Source of the DNA: Kitasatospora purpeofusca
Lineage (GTDB): Bacteria > Actinomycetota > Actinomycetes > Streptomycetales > Streptomycetaceae
Assembly (NCBI RefSeq): GCF_000718025.1
Contig: NZ_JODS01000025.1
Coordinates: forward strand, 119,332 to 183,331
Direction: 5' to 3'
Length of the DNA: 64,000 nucleotides
Shown: positions 33,836 to 43,400 of the stretch, piece by piece
Position numbering within the stretch: the first letter of the stretch is position 1
Layout: each line of letters opens with the position of its first letter
Program-made: the position numbers and the translations under genes
The notes under the pieces: model-generated
What the model was told of the DNA's origin: nothing
Seen by the model: only the letters and a program-made list of their open reading frames with translations
The model's database searches: none

Positions 33836-34885
33836 TCAGTCCTGGTAGCCGTCGCCCTCGTCGCCGTACTCGTCCCCGTCGCCGTACTCGTCCGCGGCCC
33901 CCTCCGCGTCCAGGGCGTCGCGGACCACCCGGAAGGCCAAGCCCTCGGAGTAGCCGCGCCGGGCGAGCAGCCCGACCAGCCGGCGGGTGCGGGTCTGCCG
34001 CTCCAGGCCCCGGGTGGCCCGGAGCCGCCGGTCGACCAGGGCCCGGGCCGCCTCGGTCTCGTCGTCGTGGTCGAGCTGGGCCAGGGCCTGTTCGGCGAAC
34101 TCGCCGGAGATGCCCTTGGTCCGCAGCTCCTGCGCCAGCGCACGCCGGGACAGACCGCGGACGCTGTGCCGGGACTCCACCCAGGCCCGGGCGAAGGCCG
34201 CGTCGTCGATCAGCCCGACCTCCTCCAGCCGGGTCAGCACCTCCTCGGCCACCTCGTCCGGGATCTCCCGCTTGCGCAGGGCGTCGGCGAGCTGCTTGCG
34301 GCTCTTGGCCGCGCCCGTGAGCAGCCGCAGGCAGATGTCCCGCGCCCGGCTCTCGGGATCGGCCGGCTCCTCGGTCCGGGCACCGCGGCCCGCCCCGCGA
34401 CGACCCGGGCCCCGGCCCGTACCCTCGCGGCCCTCATCGCCGTCGTGCCCCTCGTGGCCCCCGCCCCCGGAGACACCGGCCCCCCGGGTGCGGCCGGACC
34501 GACGCCTCGGGCGCTCCGCCGGGAACGTCGGAGCAGGGGCGGCCGCACCCCCGTGACCGGCCGCACCCGCTCCCTCGCCGGGGCCGTCCTCGGCCTCCAG
34601 GGCCGAGCGCCGCCGGCGCCGCCCCGCGGGCAGCTCGGAGGCCTGGACCAGCCCCAGCTCGCCCACGTCCGCCGGGCGGGCCGCCCGGCGCTTCACCGCC
34701 CGGGCGCGCTCCGGCACGGGCTCCGGCTCCCACGCCGGATCCCACACCGCTTCCGGCCAGGTCGTCGGCTCGGGCTGCGCCGCGGCCCGCGCCCCGGTCC
34801 GCGGCGAGGCGACAGCCGCGAACCAGTCCGGCGGCCCGTGGTCGTCGTCCTCCTCGGGGCCGACCGGCCCACTGTGCTGCGTCAA
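33836..34885 (-). CDS. recX: RecX, regulator of RecA
   Basis: RecX inhibits RecA filaments and ATPase. The conserved three-helix repeats occupy about residues 180-325 (ARDICLRLLTGAAKSRKQLADALRKREIP, LIDDAAFARAWVESR, GLSRRALAQELRTKGI). From TTG 34885, 4 bp after the recA stop, the protein is 349 residues, roughly twice the usual RecX. The extra 170 residues are Arg/Gly/Pro-rich, so a later internal start is possible. The tail ends in repeated DEYGDGDEYGDEG acidic units. Tight spacing indicates coupling to recA and co-induction by DNA damage. Confidence 0.88.
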   Translation of the reverse strand: MTQHSGPVGPEEDDDHGPPDWFAAVASPRTGARAAAQPEPTTWPEAVWDPAWEPEPVPERARAVKRRAARPADVGELGLVQASELPAGRRRRRSALEAEDGPGEGAGAAGHGGAAAPAPTFPAERPRRRSGRTRGAGVSGGGGHEGHDGDEGREGTGRGPGRRGAGRGARTEEPADPESRARDICLRLLTGAAKSRKQLADALRKREIPDEVAEEVLTRLEEVGLIDDAAFARAWVESRHSVRGLSRRALAQELRTKGISGEFAEQALAQLDHDDETEAARALVDRRLRATRGLERQTRTRRLVGLLARRGYSEGLAFRVVRDALDAEGAADEYGDGDEYGDEGDGYQD

Positions 34886-34889
34886 CGGC

Positions 34890-36008
34890 TCAGGCCTTGG
34901 CGGCGGCCGCCGTCGTCTTCTTCGCCGCGGCCGTCTTGGCGGCGGTCGCGGTGATCGGCTTGGCCGCACCCTCGGCGTCACCCGCCGCCTCGGCCTCGGC
35001 CGGCTCCTCCACCTTCGGGCCGATGCCCAGCTTGCTCTTGAGCTTCCGCTCGATCTCGTCGGCCAGCTGCGGGTTGTCCCGCAGGAAGTTGCGGGCGTTC
35101 TCCTTGCCCTGGCCCAGCTGGTCGCCCTCGTAGGTGTACCAGGCGCCCGACTTGCGGATGAAGCCGTGCTCCACGCCCATGTCGATCAGGCCGCCCTCAC
35201 GGCTGATGCCCACGCCGTAGAGGATGTCGAACTCGGCCTGCTTGAACGGCGCGGCGACCTTGTTCTTGACGACCTTGACCCGGGTGCGGTTGCCGACCGC
35301 CTCGGTGCCGTCCTTCAGGGTCTCGATCCGGCGGATGTCCAGCCGGACCGAGGCGTAGAACTTCAGCGCCCGGCCACCGGTCGTGGTCTCCGGCGAGCCG
35401 AACATGACGCCGATCTTCTCCCGCAGCTGGTTGATGAAGACCGCGGTGGTGTTCGACTGGTTCAGCGCACCGGCGATCTTCCGCAGCGCCTGGCTCATCA
35501 GCCGGGCCTGCAGACCGACGTGGGAGTCGCCCATCTCGCCCTCGATCTCGGCGCGCGGCACGAGCGCCGCCACCGAGTCGATGATCACCAGGTCGATCGC
35601 GCCGGAGCGGATCAGCATGTCGGTGATCTCCAGCGCCTGCTCACCGGTGTCCGGCTGGCTGACCAGCAGGGCGTCGGTGTCCACGCCGAGCTTCTTGGCG
35701 TACTCCGGGTCGAGCGCGTGCTCCGCGTCGACGAAGGCGACCGTGCCGCCGGCCCGCTGGGCGTTGGCCGCCAGGTGCAGGGTCAGCGTGGTCTTGCCGG
35801 AGGACTCCGGGCCGTAGATCTCGACCACCCGGCCGCGCGGGATGCCGCCGACCCCGAGCGCGACGTCCAGGGCGGTGGAACCGGTGGAGATCACCTCGAT
35901 CGGCTCGTTCGCCTTCTCGCCGAGGCGCATCACCGAGCCCTTGCCGAACTGCCGCTCGATCTGCGCGAGCGCCGTCTCAAGGGCCTTCTCGCGGTCCGTA
36001 CCTGCCAT
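34890..36008 (-). CDS. recA: Recombinase RecA
   Basis: RecA drives homologous recombination and LexA cleavage. The 372-residue protein has Walker A GPESSGKT at about residues 69-76, VIIDSVAALVP (Walker B) and loop 2 NQLREKIGVMFGSPETTTGG. An Ala/Lys/Thr-rich tail is typical of streptomycete RecA. ATG 36008 follows GAGGGTGGAAG; the open frame runs back to 36146 through the SOS box and was trimmed. recX follows 4 bp after the stop. An SOS box lies in the promoter spacer, so the gene should be LexA-controlled. Confidence 0.97.
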   Translation of the reverse strand: MAGTDREKALETALAQIERQFGKGSVMRLGEKANEPIEVISTGSTALDVALGVGGIPRGRVVEIYGPESSGKTTLTLHLAANAQRAGGTVAFVDAEHALDPEYAKKLGVDTDALLVSQPDTGEQALEITDMLIRSGAIDLVIIDSVAALVPRAEIEGEMGDSHVGLQARLMSQALRKIAGALNQSNTTAVFINQLREKIGVMFGSPETTTGGRALKFYASVRLDIRRIETLKDGTEAVGNRTRVKVVKNKVAAPFKQAEFDILYGVGISREGGLIDMGVEHGFIRKSGAWYTYEGDQLGQGKENARNFLRDNPQLADEIERKLKSKLGIGPKVEEPAEAEAAGDAEGAAKPITATAAKTAAAKKTTAAAAKA

Positions 36009-36117
36009 GGCTTCCACCCTCGGGTTCTGTGCTGTGCGCTTCATCGTCCTCGACGCTAGCGCCTCCCACCGACAATCGGCCCCGACCGGGCTCTGCCTGG
36101 GGAAAACTCTGCGCCGG

Positions 36118-36146
36118 AGAGTACAAAGAACAAGTGTTCGAATCAA
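36118..36146 (-). promoter_or_regulatory. recA promoter with SOS box in the spacer
   Basis: On the minus strand TTGATT (36141-36146), 17 bp, TACTCT (36118-36123). The spacer holds GAACAAGTGTTC (36128-36139), a perfect GAAC-N4-GTTC LexA core. LexA here would block RNA polymerase directly. The start codon is about 110 bp downstream. Confidence 0.8.
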
Positions 36147-36162
36147 GCCGGAGCCGTTCGGA

Positions 36163-37470
36163 CTACTTCCTCCCGGAGTCCCCGCCGACCATCCGCCGCA
36201 GCCGCCGGGCCGCCTCCCGCCGCAGCTCGCGGCGGTGCCGGCGCTGCTCGCCGCGGTCGATCCGCGGGTCCGTGGCGACCTCGTAGCGGCGCACGTACGT
36301 CCCGACGAATCCCTGCAGGGTGGCCGCCGCCGGGATCGCGATCAGCGCGCCGACCGCGCCCAGCAGCGCCGCGCCCGCGATCACCGAGCCGAACGCCACC
36401 GCCGGGTGCACGTCGACCGTCCGCGCGGTGATCCGCGGATGCAGCAGGTAGTTCTCGATCTGCTGGTAGACCACCACGAAGGCCAGCACCCAGAGCGCGT
36501 CCACCGGCTGGGGGGTGGTGAGCGCCACCAGCACCGGCAGCGCCCCGGCGAGGTAGGTGCCGATGGTGGGCACGAACTGCGACATGACGCCGACCCAGAC
36601 CGCGAGCGCGGCCGCGTAGGGCAGGTCCAGCAGCGCGAACATCACCCAGTGCGCCAGCGCCGACACCACCGCGAGCAGGGCCCGCGAGTAGAGGTAGCCG
36701 CCGGTCTTGGCGAGCGCGATCTCCCAGGCCCGCAGCACCTCCGCCTGCTTGGCGGGCGGCAGCATCGAGCAGACGGTCCGCCGCACCCGGGGCCCGTCGG
36801 CGGTGAAGTAGAAGGTGAAGAGCCCGACGGTGAAGGCCTGGAAGAGCCCGCCGATCAGGGTCGAGGAGACGCCCCAGACGTTGTCCGCGGCCTGCTGGGC
36901 GTAGGTCTCGATCGCACCGGAGTCCTTGAGCAGCTTCTTCTGCAGCTCGTCCAGCGAGAGGTCCTGGTGGAAGGTGCTGTTGATCCAGGCGATCAGATTG
37001 TCCAGCAGGTGGGGCAGGTCGCCGGCGATCTTCGCGACCTGGTCGACCAGCAGGGTGCCGAGCGCGGTCAGGAACCCGGCCACGGCGATCGCCACCGCGA
37101 CGAAGACCAGGAAGGTGCCGATGCCCCGGCGCACGCCGCGGGCCGCCATCCGGTCCACGGCCGGTTCCAGCGCCAGCGAGAGGAAGAACGAGACCAGCAG
37201 CATCACGAAGAGGTCGATCAGCTGGTGGAAGGCCCAGTCGGCGAGCTGGAACACCCCGACCAGGACCAGGGCGAGCACCATCGCGCGCGGCAGCCAGCGC
37301 GGCATCCCGGTACCCCAGAGACCGTCACCCGCGGTCCGGGCCCCGGTCGGTCCCTCGGGCGGGCCGGGCGGGGAGGCGGGCGGAGGGCCCGCGGCCTCGT
37401 CGGCGACCTGCGCCGACCTGTCCGAATTCGGCTGTTCTGCACTGCTTGCCACCCGCACAGTTTGACCCAT
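36163..37470 (-). CDS. AI-2E family (TqsA/PerM-like) membrane transporter
   Basis: The 435-residue product has about eight membrane segments in the AI-2E/PerM pattern. Evidence includes LVFVAVAIAVAGFLTALGTLLVDQ, GGLFQAFTVGLFTFYFTADGPRVR and the signature PTIGTYLAGALPVLVAL with YQQIENYLLHPRI. The N-terminal 60 residues are Pro/Gly-rich and cytoplasmic, and the C-terminus is strongly basic. Substrates in actinomycetes are unknown. ATG 37470 is the likely start, with a poor ribosome site; an internal GTG (VASSAEQ) is possible. Its stop is 17 bp before the recA -35, so recA transcription begins inside the intergenic gap. Confidence 0.88.
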   Translation of the reverse strand: MGQTVRVASSAEQPNSDRSAQVADEAAGPPPASPPGPPEGPTGARTAGDGLWGTGMPRWLPRAMVLALVLVGVFQLADWAFHQLIDLFVMLLVSFFLSLALEPAVDRMAARGVRRGIGTFLVFVAVAIAVAGFLTALGTLLVDQVAKIAGDLPHLLDNLIAWINSTFHQDLSLDELQKKLLKDSGAIETYAQQAADNVWGVSSTLIGGLFQAFTVGLFTFYFTADGPRVRRTVCSMLPPAKQAEVLRAWEIALAKTGGYLYSRALLAVVSALAHWVMFALLDLPYAAALAVWVGVMSQFVPTIGTYLAGALPVLVALTTPQPVDALWVLAFVVVYQQIENYLLHPRITARTVDVHPAVAFGSVIAGAALLGAVGALIAIPAAATLQGFVGTYVRRYEVATDPRIDRGEQRRHRRELRREAARRLRRMVGGDSGRK

Positions 37471-37545
37471 GCCCGACGAACGTTCGAGCAACGGCCGAGG
37501 GTTCGCCGGACCGGGGTCGGCGCCGGTCCGGCACGGGGGCCGGGG

Positions 37546-37740
37546 TCAGCGGAGCACGCCGGAGACACCCTGGGTGTCGCAGACGACCCGCCAGACGTCC
37601 TTGGCCTCCTGGCCCGCGTCCAGCGCCTGCCGGACGGTCCGCCCGCCCAGTTCGCTCATCACATGGTCGCTCGCGAACGACTCCGCGTACGCCTCCCCGA
37701 AGTGCTCGTACATTCGCCGCCAGAACTCCGTCAGCCTCAT
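37546..37740 (-). CDS. DUF3046 small protein
   Basis: This 64-residue protein (MRLTEFWRRMYEHFG, ELGGRTVRQALDAG, VWRVVCD) matches DUF3046, a small actinobacterial family found next to recA. Its function is unknown. ATG 37740 overlaps the stop of the upstream GNAT gene by 4 bp, so the two are likely translated together. It sits 75 bp upstream of the AI-2E gene start on the same strand. Confidence 0.88.
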   Translation of the reverse strand: MRLTEFWRRMYEHFGEAYAESFASDHVMSELGGRTVRQALDAGQEAKDVWRVVCDTQGVSGVLR

Positions 37741-38375
37741 GCCCCCAGTATCCCGGACCACACATCGGCCGGTCCGGGCACTCGGGGACCGGGTCGCTCG
37801 GCCCGGGCCGCTCGGACTGCTTCCGCCGCCGCCCAGTCGGCGGCCGTCAGGGCGTACTCGACCTCGCCGTGCTCACTGCCCGCGATCGTCTCCGGGTAGT
37901 CCTCGTGGAAGGTGCGCACGTACGACAGCCCGGCCTTCTCCATCACCCGCCGGGAGCCGATGTTGACCGTCATCGTGTACGCCACCACCCGCTCGACGCC
38001 CAGCCCGGTGAAGCCCCGGCGGACCAGCGCCCGGGAGCCCTCGGTGGCGTAGCCGTGCCCCCAGGCCGCGCGGCGCAGCCGGTAGCCCAGCTCGACCTCG
38101 GCGCGGTCGCCGTGGAGCGACCGGAACTCGAACCAGCCGAGGAAGGCGCCGCCCTCCCGCTCCTCGGCGGCCCACCAGCCGAGGTCGCCGAAGCGCCGGT
38201 AGTGGTCGAAGTAGAGCGGCAGCAGGGTGTCCTCGACCACCGCGCGCGGGGTGGGCCGGCCACCGGTGAGGTAGCGGGTCACCTCCGGGTCGGAGTCCAG
38301 CTCCACCAGGGCGTCCACGTCGGCGGCGGTGAAGCGGCGCAGCACCAGCCGCTCGGTGGTGAGGAAGGTGTCCAT
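37737..38375 (-). CDS. GNAT-family N-acetyltransferase (RimJ/RimL type)
   Basis: The 212-residue enzyme starts MDTFLTTERLVLRRFTAADVDAL, the usual RimJ/RimL opening. The acetyl-CoA loop is RRAAWGHGYATEGSRALV and VNIGSRRVMEKAGLSY follows. Acceptors could be protein N-termini, antibiotics or small amines; the sequence does not say. ATG 38375 is preceded by GAGGATCGAGGG. It is coupled to the DUF3046 gene through an ATGA overlap. Confidence 0.88.
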   Translation of the reverse strand: MDTFLTTERLVLRRFTAADVDALVELDSDPEVTRYLTGGRPTPRAVVEDTLLPLYFDHYRRFGDLGWWAAEEREGGAFLGWFEFRSLHGDRAEVELGYRLRRAAWGHGYATEGSRALVRRGFTGLGVERVVAYTMTVNIGSRRVMEKAGLSYVRTFHEDYPETIAGSEHGEVEYALTAADWAAAEAVRAARAERPGPRVPGPADVWSGILGA

Positions 38376-38510
38376 CCCTCGATCCTCGACCCGCCGGCGC
38401 CGCCCCGTCATCCGGTTTTCCGCGGCCCTCCGTCCCCGCACCACCCGTCCGGCGCGGCTGCGACTGCGGCCCCGGCGCGGGGCGGGGGCGGGGGCGGGGG
38501 CGGGGGAGGC

Positions 38511-40202
38511 TCAGTGCGGCAGCACCAGCGCCCCGGCGCCGTAGAACTCGTGGTCGCCGCAGACGTGCGGCCCGGGCGGGCAGGCGGCCGCCGCGTCCGA
38601 GGCGAGCCGGGCGGCGAGCCGGTCGGAGCCCCAGTCCGGGTGCAGCGCGGCGGCCACCGCGACCGCGCCGGTGACGTGCGCGGCGGCCATCGAGGTGCCG
38701 GCCAGCGCGGCGTACCGGCCGCCGGGCCAGTCGGAGACCACCGCCCCCCGGGCGCCGCCGTCCGGGTCCCCGCCGGGGGCGGCCAGCGAGACGTGGCCGC
38801 GCCCGTAGTTGGTGTACGCGGACGGCCGGCCGTCCCGGTCTACGGCGGTCACCGTGACCACGCCGGGCAGTTCGCCGGGCAGCCGGACGCACTCGGGGCC
38901 GACGTGGCGGGACTGCGGCGGGCCGGTCGTGCGGTCGTTGGGGCTGCGCTCGTCGGTACGGGGCGCGCCGAGGTCCTGCCCGTCGTTGCCCGCCGAGGCG
39001 ACGACCACCGCGCCCTTCCCCCGGGCGTACTCGACGGCCCGGCCGACGGCGGCGGTCAGCACGGCCTGGTCGGGGTCATCGGGGCAGTTGTACTTCCACG
39101 GGTCGGCGAAGTAGCTGTTGTTGATCGCCCTGGCGCCGTGGTCGGCGGCCCAGAGCATGCCGCAGACGATGTTCTCGGCGTAGTACTGGCCGAGCGGACC
39201 GAGCAGCCGGACGGCGGCGATCCGCACGCCGGGCGCGACCCCGCTGACGCCGCGGCCGTCCCTGGCCGCGCCGACGATCCCGGCGACATGGGTGCCGTGG
39301 CCGCTCTCGCCGACCCCGGCGTCGGGCCGCCAGGCGCCGGTCCTGGCGTCGGGGCGGCCGTCGGCGCAGGAGGCGGAGCTCCTCGGGTCGACGGCGGCGC
39401 GCAGATCGGGGTGGGTGTCGTCGACGCCGGAGTCGAGGACGGCGACCAGCACCTTGCGCAGGGCGTCGGCGGCCGGGGCGGCGGTGCCGCGCAGCAGGTT
39501 GGGGGTGGCGTCCGCGGCGCCGGCGGGGGCGGCGCCGAGCAGCGCGAGGTTCCAGGCGTCCTGCTCGCCCGGGTCCGGGACGGTGGCGGTGGCGTCGTCC
39601 CCGCCGTCCACGGCCCCGCGCCCGTCCGCGGCCCCACCGCCGCCGCCGCGGAAGCCGGTCCCGTCGGCGGCACGTCCGGACCGCGCCCGGTCGCCGTCGG
39701 CCCGGTCACCGGCCGCCGGGTCCGTCCCGGCCCGGAAGTCGCCGGCGCCGTCCAGCGGCCGGGGCGGCCCGGGCACCGGCGAGGTCCGGCTGGCCCCGAC
39801 CGCGGCCACTCCCGGTCGGCCCCGGACCTTCTCCGCGAAGCCCCCGCCGGCGTACGCGAGCACCACCCCGATCTGCGGGTACTCCTGGACCACCTGCCCC
39901 CCGGCGGCCCGGGCCTCGGCGGCCGCGTGCGCGGCCCCGTCGGCGTCGGCCCGGTCGGCGAGCACCAGGTAGCTGAGGTAGGAGCGGCCCGGCCCGGCGA
40001 CGTAGGGCACGGCCCCGCCGACGACCAGCGCGGTCAGCAGCATCGCGAGCAGGACCCGGAGCGGCCCCCGACCCCGTCGCCGGACCGGGCGGCCGGGACC
40101 CGCCGCCCGGACGGGCACGTGGACCGGGCCGGCGCCGCGGGCCGGGAGAGGGCCGGGACCGGGGAGAGGACCGCCGCGGCCGGACGGGTCCGCCTGCGCC
40201 AT
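38511..40202 (-). CDS. Membrane-anchored S8 subtilisin-like serine protease
   Basis: The 563-residue product has a basic N-terminus and a single membrane segment (LLAMLLTALVVGGAVPYVAG, about 50-70). The subtilase catalytic residues follow: Asp in VLDSGVDDTHPD, His in GHGTHVAGIVGAA, Asn in RAINNSYF and Ser in LAGTSMAAAHVTGAV. A Gly/Asp/Arg-rich insert of about 70 residues precedes the catalytic domain and is likely a propeptide or linker. It lacks the C-terminal membrane helix of mycosins and no type VII secretion genes are nearby. ATG 40202 follows GGAGA. Substrate unknown. Confidence 0.87.
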   Translation of the reverse strand: MAQADPSGRGGPLPGPGPLPARGAGPVHVPVRAAGPGRPVRRRGRGPLRVLLAMLLTALVVGGAVPYVAGPGRSYLSYLVLADRADADGAAHAAAEARAAGGQVVQEYPQIGVVLAYAGGGFAEKVRGRPGVAAVGASRTSPVPGPPRPLDGAGDFRAGTDPAAGDRADGDRARSGRAADGTGFRGGGGGAADGRGAVDGGDDATATVPDPGEQDAWNLALLGAAPAGAADATPNLLRGTAAPAADALRKVLVAVLDSGVDDTHPDLRAAVDPRSSASCADGRPDARTGAWRPDAGVGESGHGTHVAGIVGAARDGRGVSGVAPGVRIAAVRLLGPLGQYYAENIVCGMLWAADHGARAINNSYFADPWKYNCPDDPDQAVLTAAVGRAVEYARGKGAVVVASAGNDGQDLGAPRTDERSPNDRTTGPPQSRHVGPECVRLPGELPGVVTVTAVDRDGRPSAYTNYGRGHVSLAAPGGDPDGGARGAVVSDWPGGRYAALAGTSMAAAHVTGAVAVAAALHPDWGSDRLAARLASDAAAACPPGPHVCGDHEFYGAGALVLPH

Positions 40203-40405
40203 GGCACGGTCTCCGCTCGTCGGTCCCGGCGGCCGCGCCGGAGGCGGCCGGCCACCGGAGGGCTGATCATCACAGGAGCATCACGGTGGTAAGAATCATC
40301 ACCATATGGTCGGTTTGTCCGACTCGCCTGCCCGATTGCCCCGAACGGCCACCGCCCCGCCCCCGCCCGCCCCGCGTTGTCAGTGCCACCCGGCACCATG
40401 GGGGC

Positions 40406-43400
40406 ATGGCGACCGAGCACCCGACCCCGCCCCCGGCCGACCCGCTGGCCGGCTTCGCCCCGGCCACCCGGGCCTGGTTCACGGGCGCCTTCTCCGCGCC
40501 GACCGCCGCCCAGGCCGAGGCCTGGCGCGCCATCGGCCGGGAGGCCGACGTGCTCGTGGTCGCCCCCACCGGCTCCGGCAAGACCCTCGCGGCCTTCCTG
40601 TCCGCGCTGGACCGGCTCAGCAGCACCCCGCCCCCGGCCGAGCCGGGCCGCCGCTGCCGGGTGCTCTACATCTCCCCGCTCAAGGCCCTCGCGGTGGACG
40701 TCGAGCGCAACCTCCGCGCCCCGCTGGCCGGCCTGCGCCAGGCCGCCGTCCGGCTCGGCCTGCCCGAGCCGGAGGTCCAGGTCGGCATCCGCTCCGGCGA
40801 CACCCCGGCCGCCGACCGCCGGCGCTTCGCCACCCACCCGCCGGACATCCTGATCACCACCCCCGAATCGCTCTTCCTGCTGCTCACCTCCGCCGCCCGC
40901 GAGGCCCTGCGCGGTGTGGACACGGTGATCCTGGACGAGGTGCACGCCGTCGCCGGCACCAAGCGCGGCGCCCACCTCGCCCTCTCCCTGGAGCGGCTGG
41001 ACGAGCTGCTCGACCGCCCGGCCCGCCGGATCGGCCTGTCCGCCACGGTCCGCCCGGTCGAGGAGGTGGCCCGCTTCCTCAGCCCCGGGCGCGGCGCCGA
41101 GGTGGTCCAGCCGCCCGCCACCAAGGAGTTCGACCTCTCCGTGGTGGTCCCCGTCCCGGACCTCGACGACCTGCCCGCCGCCCCCTCCACCGGCGCCGCC
41201 GGTGCCGAGGACCCGCAGCGGAAGGCCTCCATCTGGCCGCACGTCGAGGAGCGCATCGTCGACCTCGTCCAGGCCCACCGCTCGACCATCGTCTTCGCCA
41301 ACTCCCGCCGCCTCGCCGAGCGGCTCTGCAACCGGCTGAACGAGATCGCCCTGGAGCGGGCCGGCGGGGCGCCGCCGGAGGCGCACGCCCCCGCCCTCCT
41401 GATGGGCGGCTCCGGCGCCGCCCGCGGCGCCCCGCCGGTGATCGCCCGGGCCCACCACGGCTCGGTCTCCAAGGAGCAGCGCGCCCTGGTCGAGGAGGAG
41501 CTCAAGGCCGGGCGGCTGCCCGCCGTGGTCGCCACCTCCAGCCTGGAGCTGGGCATCGACATGGGCGCCGTCGAGCTGGTGGTCCAGGTCGAGTCCCCGC
41601 CCTCGGTCGCCTCCGGCCTGCAGCGGGTCGGGCGGGCCGGCCACCAGGTCGGCGCCGTCTCCACCGGCGTCGTCTTCCCCAAGTACCGGGGCGACCTCGT
41701 CCAGTCCGCCGTGGTCACCGAGCGGATGCGGGCCGGCCGGATCGAGGCGCTGCGCATCCCGCGCAACCCGCTCGACGTCCTCGCGCAGCAGCTGGTCGCG
41801 ATGACCGGCATGGACACCTGGCAGGTCGACGACCTGCTCGCGCTGGTCCGCCGGGCCGCGCCGTTCGCGACCCTGCCGCAGTCCGCCTTCGACGCGGTGC
41901 TCGACATGCTGGCCGGCCGCTACCCCTCCGACGCCTTCGCCGAGCTGCGCCCCCGCCTGGTCTGGGACCGGGTGGCCGGCACCGTCACCGGCCGCCCCGG
42001 CGCCCAGCGGCTCGCCGTCACATCCGGCGGCACCATCCCCGACCGGGGCCTGTTCGGCGTCTTCATCGCCGGGACGGACGACCGGAAGGGCGCCGGCGGG
42101 CGCCGGGTCGGCGAGCTCGACGAGGAGATGGTCTACGAGTCCCGGGTCGGCGACGTCTTCACCCTCGGCACCACCTCCTGGCGGATCGAGGACATCACCC
42201 ACGACAAGGTGCTGGTCACCCCCGCCCCCGGGATCCCCGGCCGGCTGCCCTTCTGGAAGGGCGACACCCTCGGCCGCCCGCTCGAACTCGGCCGCGCCCT
42301 CGGCGCCTTCACCCGCGAGCTCGGCGCACTCGACCCGGCGGCCGCCACCGAGCGGCTGAAGCGGGCCGGCCTGGACGACTGGGCCGCCGCCAACCTGCTC
42401 GACTACCTCGCCGAGCAGCGCGCCGCCTGCGGCCACCTCCCCGACGACCGCACCATCGTGGTCGAGCGCTTCCGCGACGAGCTGGGCGACTGGCGGATCG
42501 TCGTCCACTCCCCGTTCGGCGCCCAGGTGCACGCCCCCTGGGCGCTCGCCCTGGCCGCCCGGCTGCGCGAGAAGCACGGCCTCGACCCGCAGGTCATGCA
42601 CGCGGACGACGGCATCGTGCTGCGGCTGCCCGACGCCGACCTGCTCTCGCCCGACTTCGACTTCGGCGGCCCCGCCGCCGCACCGGGCGCCCTCACCGGA
42701 CCGGTCACCGACGACGCCCCGGTCGGCGCCGACGCCGCCCTGTTCGACCCGCAGGAGATCGAGCAGCTGGTCACCGACCAGGTCGGCGGCTCCGCCCTGT
42801 TCGCCTCCCGCTTCCGCGAGTGCGCCGGCCGCGCCCTGCTGCTCCCCCGCCGCAGCCCCGGCAAGCGCACCCCGCTCTGGCAGCAGCGCCGGCGCGCCGC
42901 CCAGCTGCTGGAGGTCGCCGCCGAGTACGGCTCCTTCCCGATCGTCCTGGAGGCCGTCCGCGAGTGCCTCCAGGACGTCTTCGACGTCCCCGGCCTGGTC
43001 GAGCTGATGGGCGACCTCGAGTCCCGGGCCGTCCGGCTGGTCGAGGTCACCACCCCCGAGCCCTCCCCGTTCGCCCGCTCACTGCTCTTCGGCTACGTCG
43101 CGCAGTTCCTCTACGAGGGCGACTCCCCGCTCGCCGAGCGCCGCGCCGCCGCCCTCTCGCTCGACTCCCGGCTGCTGTCCGAACTCCTCGGCCAGGCCGA
43201 GCTGCGGGAGCTGCTCGACCCGGAGGTCTTGGCCGAGCTGGAGGCCGAGCTCCAGCGGCTCACCCCCGAGCGCCGGATCAAGGACGCCGAGGGGGTCGCC
43301 GACGCGCTGCGCCTGCTCGGCCCGCTGAGCGAGGCCGAGCTGACCGCCCGCGGCGCCGAACCGCTCCTGGCCCTCGAGCTCGAGGCCGCCCGCCGGGTGA

